DNA of 64,000 nucleotides from Moniliella sp. 'wahieum' (Eukaryota > Basidiomycota > Moniliellomycetes > Moniliellales > Moniliellaceae): the NCBI GenBank assembly GCA_003971905.1, contig RSEE01000029.1, positions 186,001-250,000 on the forward strand. Reading direction: 5' to 3'. Both the position numbers and the translations under genes were made by a program. This document shows, one piece after another, positions 34,483 through 44,492 of the stretch (positions are counted from its first letter, which is position 1; each line of letters begins with the position of its first letter). Below the pieces are notes generated by a model. It did not search any database and was not told the DNA's origin. It saw nothing but the letters and a program-made list of their open reading frames with translations.

Positions 34483-37400
34483 ATGGCCACGGCCGAGGCG
34501 CCCTTGCAATGCCAGACCAACCAGCCGTTGCCCTCGGGCATCCCGGCCTCTGCCGCACTCATCCTCTGTGCCCTGGTATGCAACCTGCCGTCTGTCCTGT
34601 CCTGTGTCCCTGTGATTGCCGTCGTCCTGACATCCCTCATTCTTCCCCCCAGAACTCCCAATCGGCCATCACGGGCGCCCAGGTCGCTTTTGCCGTGGCC
34701 GCCTATGCCGCCGCTGCGGCAGGCATGCTGATCCTCTTCCAGGTCATGCGCCCCACAAACCGCATTGTATATGAGCCCAAGCTCAAGTACTCTGACGACC
34801 GCGCTGCCTGCCCTGCCATGGGTCGCAACCCCTTTGCTTGGATCGCGCCCTTGTGGCGAATGAAGGAGCGGGACCTACTGCCCATTGTTGGCCTGGATGC
34901 AGTGGCGTACTTGCGCTTTACTCGCATGATGAGGTGGACCGTCACCATCATTAGCATCGTCTTCTGCATCGTCTTGATCCCCATCGACGTCACTGCCAAC
35001 ATTCGCGACCGCGACTCGAGCTGGGAAACCGATACGGACAATGCTCCGCTCGTCATGATCACCATGCGCAATGTGCATGGCGGCTACCTGTGGGCTCATG
35101 TGGCGATGAGTTTTTTGCCACCCTGGTCGCTTTGGGATTCCTCTGGCTCAACTGGCGCCAGATGTTTCGCATGCGGTGGGACTGGTTCCGCTCGCCTGAA
35201 TACCAAAATGCATTCTACGCACGCACCTTGCTAATCACTCACGTTGCCCCTTCGTTGCGCTCGGACCAAGCCCTTTCGGACGTGCTGCAGCAACTCAAAA
35301 TGCCTTATCCCACCACCGAGGTCACCATTGGGCGCGACATGGGCCTGTTACCGGACCTAATTGATCGCCACAAAAACTTGGTGCGTAAGCTGGAGCGCGC
35401 TCTGGTCTGGTACATCAATACCCCTACAAGCGTACGCCCACATCGCCCCACTACCCGTCTCGGCGGCTTCCTCGGCCTCGGTGGTCGCAAGGTTGATGCC
35501 ATCGACCACTTCTCCGACGAGATTGAAAAAGTCGAGGCGTCAATTGAGGAGGAACGGTTGCGCATGGCCGAAAAGCGTCCCGTCAGCTACGGCTTTGCCA
35601 GTATGGGCGGCGTACACTATGCTCACGCCGCTGCTCGCAGCCTACGCCGTAGGCTCCGAGAGGACTCAAGATTCAACTTGCTCCTCCTCCTAGTGCGATC
35701 ATTTGGCGCAACTTGACCTTGAGTTCCTGGCAGCGCTTTCGGTCGAGCGTGATGGGCTTCATTTTGCTCATTGTCCTTCTATTTATCAATGCGGTCCCGC
35801 TGACTGGTGTCAACTTGATTACCAACATGAGTCTGTTTGCCACGAGTGGTGTCAGCTGGACTGAGAGCGCCGGGGGCTCCCAGGAATCGACAGTCCAGAT
35901 GCACCATCCTCTTCTCAAGTGGCTTTACGAGTGGCGTCACTCCCACAAACTCTCCTTTGCCGCCGTTGCTGGTATTCTTCCCCCTCTCATTTCGGCAGTA
36001 GCAAGTTGGCTGTTGCCCATCTTTATGCGACGCTTGGCCAAGTACCGTGGTATCACATCCAAGGTCACCACCGATCGGGTGATCTTGGGGCAGTATTACG
36101 GCTACCTGGTTATCTCTCAGCTTCTCATCTTTACCCTGATTGGTGTGTTCATCAACTTGCTCATCATTGTGGGCGTGTCGGCACGCAAGGTCAAAGGTAC
36201 CAAGCTACTCGACCGGATCCAGCTGCCGCAGCTGCCACAAAACATCAAACAACAGTACTTTCTACTTGGCAACTACTGGCTCACTTGGATGCCGTTGAAA
36301 GTGATGCTTGTTTTTCTCGACCTCGCCCAAGCGATCAAGCTGCTTTATGTTTGGTTGCTGAAGGGTCTGGTTAGCAAGACGCCTCGTGACGTTCGTGAGC
36401 TCACTGAGCCACCGTATTTTGAATACAGCACCTACTACGCCAACCTCCTGTTTGTGGGCGCTGTCGTGATGGTCTATGCCCCTCTTTCCCCGCTGATCGC
36501 TTTACTGGGAGCGATCGTGTTTTGGGCATACAGCATTGCAAACAAGTACCAGCTCATGTATGTCAACCAGACAAGCTGAGACGGGCGGCAAGTTGTGGCA
36601 GTCGGCCTCGAATCGGTTCTTGGTCAACGTGCTTTTTATGCAGGCCATTCTGATCCTCTCGGTTCTGCTCGAAGATCCCAGTACGGGGTACCGGGCTGTT
36701 GCCTGTCTTCCTCCCATTGGGTTAGTGGTTGTGTTCAAGGTGTACCTGCGCCGTGCCTTTGAGCAGAAATTCGAGTGGTACATTCCTCGGCAGAGGAGGC
36801 GACCCAGATTCGGCTTCATCACGGCGACCAAAAGCACCATCGTCTCGAGCGCCGGTTTGGCCATCCTTTCCTAACGCAAAAACTGTGGACCCCCATGGTG
36901 CATGCCTGGAGCCATGCATTGTTGCCAGAAGTATACCACGGTCGCATCGACGAGGCCAAACAGGCTGTTGTTGATGGTCGCCAAGTCGAGACGGCTGCCA
37001 TCGAGGGTGGCCTCAAGATTGCCTTTGTGCAAGAGGACCAGCTCGAGTACGACCCTCGCACGGATGACGACACCAGATCGGTCTTGTCTGCCACCACCAT
37101 CTCCTCGTCCTTGGCGCCGGGGGCCAGAGGCAAAAGGCAAGCTCCGGGTCCTTCGCCCTTGGGCATGGCTATCACGATCAGGGTAGCCACTCCCAGTACA
37201 ATGGGTCCACGGTTCGATGTCCCAGGCCCCCGGAGAAGAGTACGAAATGGGATACGTCTACCCGGGCGAGGAAATGCGGCGGAGTGATTCTAAGGACAAC
37301 CTGTGCTTGGCTCGAACCTGGATCCCCAGGGGACCGGGACCGTACCGAGCCATCCGACCGCCGACTCTCTCTCCAAACCCCCCTACGAATGGGACAAGGG

Positions 37401-37725
37401 CTATGGCTCTTCGTCCCAGATGGACCTGGTCTTGTCCCGAGGAATGAGTCCCGCGCCTTCCTACACCCCACCCACGCTGTACCCAACGCGTTCAGTCCAG
37501 GCGGTCAGCACCCCGCTCTTGGCGCCCGTGGATCCTGCCGAAGAGACCGAACCATCAGGTCTGCCTGAGGAACAGCCAAGGGAAGAATACCACTCGGCCG
37601 GCAGGTACTATGACCCGTACCAATCTCCTTCGCACACCGCACCCCATCACCGTAACGGGCCTCCTTCTTCCTCTTTTACCATCATGGATCATCAGTCATC
37701 TGTCATCTGTCATCGCTTTTATTAG
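34483..37725 (+). CDS. CSC1: CSC1/OSCA (DUF221) osmosensitive cation channel family protein
   Basis: Multi-pass membrane protein of the calcium-permeable stress-gated (TMEM63/OSCA) family, about 1,050 residues. The start MATAEAPLQCQ at 34483 precedes a first membrane segment interrupted by an intron at about 34577-34652. FAVAAYAAAAAGMLILFQVM follows, then the family block YEPKLKYSDD...PFAWIAPLW. The cytosolic domain includes ERALVWYINTPTSVRPHRP. The core pore segments include MGFILLIVLLFINAVPLTGV, PPLISAVASWLLPIFMRR, QQYFLLGNYWLTWMPLKVML and PPYFEYSTYYANLLFVGAVV. The C-terminal cytosolic tail is variable (YDPYQSPSHTAPHH) and ends near 37725. Frame changes near 35110, 35690, 36570, 36790 and 37230-37330 break the model. 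Confidence 0.85.
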
Positions 37726-38154
37726 TTGCTGTTTCCTGCCCTGGCTCGTGTTTTGTCTTGATTCGGTTGCAGGTTCATTTTCCTTCTCTGGGTTCCAGGC
37801 CTTGTCTATTTGGGTTGCATCGGCGGTCCTGTCGAAGCCCCTGTGGTTTCACCAGCCCTGGACCTCGTCATTGTGGCTCAATGTACTAGTTTGAAGCGCC
37901 ACGTTAGATGCAGGCAGATGCGTGAATCTCGTTTCGTGGTCGTGGGATTGGACGAGAGCAAAGGAACAGACAAAGTAGCAGGTGAGGAAACGGGGGGTTA
38001 GAACGAGGGGCAAAAAGTGAAGGTCCAAAGGAGGCGGCGGGTGGGGGGGGGGAGCAGAGGCGGGGGGGGGGGCGGGGGGGGGAACAAAAAAGGCAGAGGA
38101 AAGCGAAACGACAGCTTTTGGGGGCGCTCAGCTACGCTCGCCATCTCCACCTAC
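37726..38154. other. intergenic between convergent genes with long G runs
   Basis: About 430 bp. At 38043-38094 the plus strand carries several G homopolymers of 7-10 bases, a place where sequencing length errors are likely. Nothing else was seen. Confidence 0.5.
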
Positions 38155-39129
38155 TCAAGCCCAGCTTGCTTCGGTCATCGCACTCGCCTTGGTATCCGCC
38201 CGGGTCGGGGCGTAAGATTCCGGCGAAGCATACGAATCGGACGAGGGGGCGCGATCGAGCAAGTAGTGGGTGGGATAAGTCACGTCGTACGTGAAGGGTT
38301 CGGCTTCAACGTAAGGTTCTGGGGCGTAGGAGACCGGCACGCCCGCCGGCGGGGAGAGGAAAAGACCTTTTTGGTCACTTTGAGCACTTTTTTGCCCAGG
38401 CTCGACGACCGACTCGAGCCCCGATCCTTGCTCACTTCCCGGCGCGAACCGGGGGAGGAAGCATAGTCTGGCGGGCGGGTCCGACCGCGGACCTGGTGAC
38501 TCCGCTCGTCCTGCATCTGGTGCTGCAGATAAAGCGGCATGTGAGCCGGACGCGGGCCTGCGACCGCCGCACGACCAAAGTACCACATGAACCGCGCCAT
38601 GTCCACGTCGTACAGCCCATCGACCCGAGGCAGTGACGCTCACCATGACCGAGGTGCACTCCAAGTGCGAGCCCTCCTCCCCAAACAGATCCACCACCAC
38701 CGGCACCAGCACCCCCTCGAGCAACTCGTGCTTGCGGTAATTGTAGTGCGTGTCGAGGCTAAAGCCCTCGGAGGGGATGCCGGTGCGCGTGTCAATGTGT
38801 TGGGGGCAGATGAAAATGTGAAGCCGATCGGTAATCAGGTCGGCCTTTTCCGGGCGCAAATCCACCTACCAGAGCAGACGAGAAAAGACGAATCAGGGGA
38901 CACGCCGGAAGGGGGAGAGGGGAGGGGGAAGGGGGACGAACCTCGAAGGCGGCGCGGTCGCCGGTCTCGTTCTGCGCATGCGGCAGCGAAAGGGGTTGGG
39001 GGTGGTGCTCCACTCGGTGATGGCGCCGTCGTAAGCAAAGTCCCAGATAGGGGAGAAGAGGTCGTGGGGTGCTTGAGGCCATGGATGACGCTGTTCTTGT
39101 GATGGCAGCTTGGCCGTCAGCTTGTCCAT
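38155..39129 (-). CDS. conserved-looking protein of unknown function
   Basis: I do not recognise this protein. The first exon starts MDKLTAKLPSQEQRHPW at 39129 and continues SPIWDFAYDGAITEWSTTPN. An intron of about 75 bp (near 38866-38940) joins it to VDLRPEKADLITDRLHIFIC. HIDTRTGIPSEGFSLDTHYN and VLVPVVVDLFGEEGSHLECT follow; these look like a folded, conserved domain. A frame change near 38635 leads to VDMARFMWYFGRAAVAGP. The rest is a low-complexity tail rich in Ser, Pro, Tyr and Glu (EPYVEAEPFTYDVTYPTHY), ending TEASWA at 38155. The length is about 300 residues. There is no signal peptide or membrane segment. Confidence 0.6.
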
Positions 39130-39379
39130 GGTGCTCTTCTCGGCATGGTGGTGGGGGGGGAGGGGGGCGGGATGGCGGGTGCAATGGAGAGATGCTGATG
39201 CTGGGCTGTACTAGGATGATGGCGGGAGGGCGAGGATGGGCGAGGGCGGCGCACCTGGGAGAGAAAAGGCGGGCGAGAGGACCAGGGTGCTAGGCAAGCC
39301 TCACGAGCTTAAGCAGGGCGAGACTGCCGCTGGGCGAGGTGTTCGCATGTGTGAGCACACGATGCGGGTGGCGCCCTAT

Positions 39380-39402
39380 GGCCCTATTGGCCCAATAGGG
39401 CC
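39380..39402. repeat. perfect 11-bp inverted repeat with a 1-bp spacer
   Basis: GGCCCTATTGG, one C, then its exact reverse complement CCAATAGGGCC. It lies about 250 bp upstream of the gene starting at 39129 (-) and contains CCAAT-like words in both orientations. Confidence 0.85.
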
Positions 39403-39518
39403 TGGCGGCTGATGCTCAGCGCTGGCTGAACGTTAAGCGTTCGACACCACGTACTCTGATCTCAGGGCTGGGCCAGTCCACGCCAGCGCTGAGCCCTGCG
39501 CTGGCGTGGGCGGGCTCT

Positions 39519-39557
39519 CCCTGCATGCACCTCCCTGCATGCACCTCCTTGCAGGTC
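39519..39557. repeat. tandem CCCTGCATGCACCT repeat
   Basis: Two direct copies of a 14-bp unit and a partial third are visible in the intergenic interval. Confidence 0.8.
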
Positions 39558-41189
39558 TCTGGCTGCGCAGCCGAGCGCTGAGTCTGCGCGCTGAACGCTG
39601 ACTGGGCGCTGACCGCTGACCGACCCCATTCTGTTTCGGCCAGGGGCAGGACATGTGACATGTGACACGTGACACCATGTGACAAGCGGTGGCAGCCCCC
39701 ACAGGCCCCCACGCAGGCCCCAGGACAGCCTCAGCGTGCTTGCCAAGCAGGCTGGCACTGTGCCTGCCGCCACACTGCGTTGGCTAGGCATCGGCCTGCC
39801 TTGCCTGCCCTGGATGCATATGCATCCCGCTTCGGCACATGCACACCTTCCCATGCGTCCCGTGCACCTCCCGCTTTGATGCTTTGAACTTGGATCCAGC
39901 GTTCCACGTACGTGCAACACGTGTGCCCACCGCCCAGCGCCAATCCGTCCATGCGTCCCCCATCCGCTCCGCAGTGCGGCACTGGCACCGCGCGCAGCAC
40001 CCACTGCCACATGCCGCACCCCTCTTCCGCCCCGCCCGCTCTCAGCGTCTCAGATCTCAGAATCCCACCGGGCCGCCTTGCATCAGCGGTCAGGATCACT
40101 GCTCGCGCTCACCGCTCACGCGTCACGGCGCTCACACGTCACCGTCACCGCGCTCCGCATTGCCTCCGCTTGCCCCGCAGGCTCCATTCAGTGACTACAA
40201 CGATTGCCAATGCCCCGTCGCGGACGCGGGACGCGTGACGAAGGACGAGCTACTGCACCAGGCTGGCGAAGCTGGCCAAGACCAGGAGAACCAGGTACTC
40301 AAGCAGCCAATTGGTCTGGTGGTACCTGGTCCAGTATGGTGCAGCTACATACAAGCTACAGGAGAGAGAGATGGTTAGGAAAAGAGCAGCAGCACAGATA
40401 TAGCCGGATTATCGATTACCTAGAAGGACCGCGACATGCGACAACGAGTGAAAAAGGAGTGATCGAGTCGCGGGTGGCCGGCGGCTGGTGGTTCCTCATC
40501 GATTAGTTCATTGTAGAACCACCCACATGCATTGTTCGTTCCTTACATCGGCATCACTAGCTTCATTTACGAACACCTCCGTTTTAGATCACAGATTCCC
40601 ACATCATGGCATCATGCATCTTTTTGGTGGTAGGTCTTGACTAGTTAGTTCCTGGCATCCGGTTGCACAAATGGTGCACGACTGGGTTATGCAGACAGGC
40701 CCAGGCACCGTCGCGCGTTACTCCACTGAATTACTGTTGGCCCGGTGATCAAGTGTCTGATCGTTGGCTAGCCTGTGTATGGGACAGAGCCTGACAGAGC
40801 CGCTTCTCCCACGCTAGCTAGCTCCACCCCGCCGTTGGCCACCTGCATCTTCTCACAAGTCCGCGGAGACAGTGGAAGGTTGTATCGCCGAGGACTTCAC
40901 AGACGAACTTTCACAGTCGGATATACCAAAACTGGAGCAGGCCAGCCTAGCCCAGGGCAGCCCTCTCTCTGGCTACACGCGATGCATCGTCATGTCATGC
41001 ATGTCATCAATCATCGATCATCTGTGCACAGCGCTGCGTACTTTGGGTTATCGGTTAGCGGGTACTGCGCGGCCATACGCGCTACACCTGTTACCAGTCG
41101 CAGAGACATGGCTTCTCGTCGCCGGTGGATCTGGCCGTGGAGCAAAGTAGCAACCGCATGGTATGCGTGTACCTGATGGGTAAACGTAG

Positions 41190-41216
41190 CTAAACGTTAA
41201 ACGTTAAACGTTAAAC
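41190..41216. repeat. tandem GTTAAAC repeat
   Basis: Three to four copies of the 7-bp unit GTTAAAC; variants (GTTCAAC, GTGAAAC) recur in other intergenic parts of the window. Confidence 0.85.
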
Positions 41217-42328
41217 ACCAAACGCTGCAAGCACACATAATGCGGCTGTTGTCGTGTGCCCATGACATGTACTGCTTGAAGCTTGACAGCTTGGCATGCA
41301 CATGCCATGTGCTATGCTTGACAGCGCTGGGGCGTAGCTGGTGCAGCGCTGGGAGTGGCTGTGGGCGATACGAAAGGCTGTACAAACAGGCTATATCCAG
41401 ATACTCCAGTCGTGCAGAGATGTAAGTACTAAGTAAGGATAGGCGGCGCAATGGTCGATGGGTGTGGCCGGGGCAGCCAGGGTTCAGATCTCAGACGCTC
41501 CGGCAGTTCACGCGTCACGCGCGCTCACGCGTGTTACATGGTACAGGGGACAGGCGGGACAGCCCCACTCTGCTCCACCACAGGGCCCCGCCATGGTTCC
41601 CCGCATTGGGAAACCCTGGCCATCTGCCACACAAGCAAAAGAGAGTCGAAAGCCGCTGCTCTTCAGCGGACGTTCAACGTTCAACACTGGTACTGAGGTA
41701 TCCCGTACAGAGAAGGCCCTGAGGCCCTGTAAGACTCAGTAGTCCGATGGGCGATGGGGGCTACGTACGCACTTTTTGCCAGGCCTTGCCTTTTGGCTGT
41801 GAATCTTGGAATTCGCGACGCGAGGCATTTTAACCGAGCGGGCAGTGGCCGGCAGTGGCGTTGCCGTACCAGTCAGTAGTGCGGGTTATTTTGTTTCCCA
41901 TGATTCACGCGACGCAGGATCAGGATATCAGGGGCATCGTCCACGTGACGTAAACGTGCAACTTCAAACTTTGTCCCACCAAAGGGAGCCCACCGGGGTC
42001 ACGTGACCGGCCTGGTCCGCTGGCCCGAGAGCAGTAGGGTTGCACGGGGGTTGGGAAGCAGTAGGGTTAGACGGACCGCACGGACGCGGGCACTGACGTC
42101 AGCAGGCAGTGGGCTACCGTTTGGCGCACTGCCGCCCCATCATCAACCGAGGACACTTGCTCAGCGCTTGGTCCGTGCGGTGAGCTTGCTCAGCCAGGGA
42201 CCAGTGGGTGACGCCGTCACAGCCGCAGCTCCACACTCCGCACCTACTCCCCACCAAACATCCCCATCCCCAGCTGGGCATCTACATCCGCCGCCACATT
42301 CGACCCCGCTGCTACTCCTTTGCCCTTC

Positions 42329-44081
42329 ATGGCCGAGCCCGACGAGCCATTCATGTCCATCCGATGGGACGACGACCAGGATCAACCCGCCACCTCGAGG
42401 GTGTCCGCCGACGACGCCCCCTTATCCGACCCCGCCGGCCCATCCAGCGACGTTTCCAGTACACTCTTGTCCGTCCCCGAGATGATCACAGCTGCTATGG
42501 TGGGCGAGGGTGCGAATGGCTTGCCAGGCTCTTACGCCACGCCTCCTGGGGCCGGTCGAGCAATGTTGGCCGCTGAACATATTGAGCCCCCCACGTGGCA
42601 GGGCTACTTGATGGTCCAAGTCTACGATCCACGCAAGCTTGGCATATCTGTCCCTACTGTAGCTGCCTCCTCGACGTCAGTCTTAAATGACGTGCCTGCG
42701 ACTGCTGTCGCAGCCAGGGGGGGCATGACAGAGGGAACTCAGGCAAAGACGCTTTCGTGTCTTACGGCATTCGTGCCGAGACGAATCTGGCCCATTTTGA
42801 TCAGACGCGGATCACGACAAGGAGGAGGTACCGCGACTTTGCGTTTTTGCACGATGCCTTACATCGTGATTTCCCCGCCTGTCTGATCCCTCCGCTTCCG
42901 GACAAGCACCGCCTCGAATACGTCACAGGCGACCGCTTTAGCTCTGAATTTATCGAGCGCCGCACCCAAGATCTTCAAATCTTCCTCCAGCGCGTCTGTC
43001 GCCACCCTGTCCTGATGCGTACTCCCATCCTCCGTTCGTTTCTCGAGTCAACGGAATGGGTAAGGGATGCTTCATATGAGTAGGCGGGAGGCGGAGAACT
43101 GACTGTGCCTGTTGTTTGTTCCAGTCGGTCGACATGCACGCCCACTTATCTGCTTCTCAACACGCTACCAATCTATCATCAACAGGTGATGCCAACAAGG
43201 CACCGGGCTTGCTTGACAATTGGTCCGACGCCATTGTGAATGCGTTTACCAAGGTGAAGAAGCCGGATGAGCGCTTTTTAGCCCTCTGTTCTGATCTCGA
43301 CCGGTTTGAGGAGGGAGTGGGTGCGATGGAGCGCACCTTGGTCAGGAGTCGTGGCCGAGCAGCAGGTGCGTATGGCGCGGTTTCGTTTGAGCAACATGGG
43401 CTAACAGTCGTATGCAATCAGATTTGTCCAAGCACTATGACGAGTTGTCGGGCTCTTTCGACGTCCTGGCGGAGCTGGAACGGGAATGACGCGTATGCTG
43501 CATCGGTTTGCCAGCTCGCTGGACGAATTTGGCCGTCTGGAGAGGCTCGATTCCGTGCGGGCCAGCGAGCATACCTTGGTGGCGGCGCAAGCACTGCAGG
43601 CGTATGCGCAAGCGTACAAGCACCTTCTCCGCGTGCGGGAAGGCAAGCAGGTGGAGTTTGAAGAACTGACAGAGTACCTCTCCTCGGTCGCGACGGAGCG
43701 CGATCGGCTCGCATCTCTCGCGTCCAGCCGCGGGAAAGGAAAAGGCCATGGAGGCGTGCGCGGTGCTGGGATTACAGGCTACCTGCGGGACCAGATGGAT
43801 GCGCTGCGTGGGATGGATGAGGAACGGACGCGGGTGAGCGGATGCAGCGGCTCGATGGCCGGATCGCAGAGCTGCAGGAGGCGGCCGCCAACAGCCACGA
43901 GGTGCTGCAGAGCTTCTCGCAGCAGGTGCTGGGGGAGGCGGTGTTGTTTGAGTATGGCAAGCAGGAGGAGCTGCGGAGCGTGCTGGGCCAGCTGGCGCAG
44001 AGCCGAGTGCAGCTCTACTCGGACTCGGTCGAGCAGTGGGATCGGCTGCTGCGAGGCATGGGGGTGGACGCGGCGGCCTGA
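42329..44081 (+). CDS. SNX4: sorting nexin SNX4/Atg24
   Basis: PX-BAR sorting nexin of endosome-to-Golgi recycling and selective autophagy, about 540 residues. An acidic N-terminus (MAEPDEPFMSIRWDDDQDQP) leads to the PX domain, which starts near 42590 (TWQGYLMVQV). The phosphoinositide-binding stretch is FVSYGIRAETNLAHF...TRRRYRDFAFL, followed by PPLPDKHRLEYVTGDRFSSE at about 42885-42945. An intron near 43058-43124 follows ESTEW. The linker NAFTKVKKPDERFLAL leads into a BAR-type helical region. A second intron lies at about 43364-43421. The BAR part includes TLVAAQALQAYAQAYKHLLR and QVEFEELTEYLSSVATERDR, ending LLRGMGVDAAA at 44081. Frame changes near 42730, 43480 and 43830 break the model. 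Confidence 0.9.
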
Positions 44082-44492
44082 GGAGGGATGGGTAGGGGGT
44101 GGATGGATGTTGAGTCTGTATCTCTTCTGCAATGCATCGTCCCAGGGAGAGGGGGGGTGAACAGGAGTAGCTTGTGGATGTGGGGGCCAGTGCGCCTGAA
44201 CGTTAAACACAGACGTTTCAACTTTCAGCGCCTGCTGACGTACTGCGCGGTTCCGCCGTGCGCGGCGGAATGGGCGCAGGGGGGGCACCCTCTACGTGGA
44301 GCATGGCTGGAGCGCGGGCGGCAGAGGGCCAGTGTGTGATGCGCGGCGCCTGCGGGCGGGTGCGGGTGCGCAGCTGCTCCCAGGCTACGCGGCCGCCCCA
44401 CCCCGCTTCTTCCCCCTCCACCCCCACCCCCCCCGCCCGCCGCCCCCTCCCTCCGCCCTCCGCCCGCCCGTCTGTCTGCCACGGCGCCCGCC
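44082..44492. other. intergenic, clathrin promoter
   Basis: About 410 bp ending in a strongly pyrimidine-rich (CCCCACC/CTCC) tract at 44395-44470 just before the clathrin ATG, as expected for a highly expressed fungal gene. It also contains one GTTAAAC word at 44202. Confidence 0.5.

Larger units (their letters stand above)
39130..42328. other. gene-poor 3.2-kb interval rich in short repeats
   Basis: Lies between the divergent starts at 39129 (-) and 42329 (+). No frame shows a recognisable domain. The interval carries a perfect palindrome (39380-39402), tandem GCATGCACCTC copies, CATGTGAC copies near 39650-39682 and CTCACGCGTCACG words near 40100-40150 and 41505-41535. GTTAAAC and GTTCAAC arrays also occur. 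Several open frames (for example 39839-40378 and 40872-41150) look like chance frames. Confidence 0.55.
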
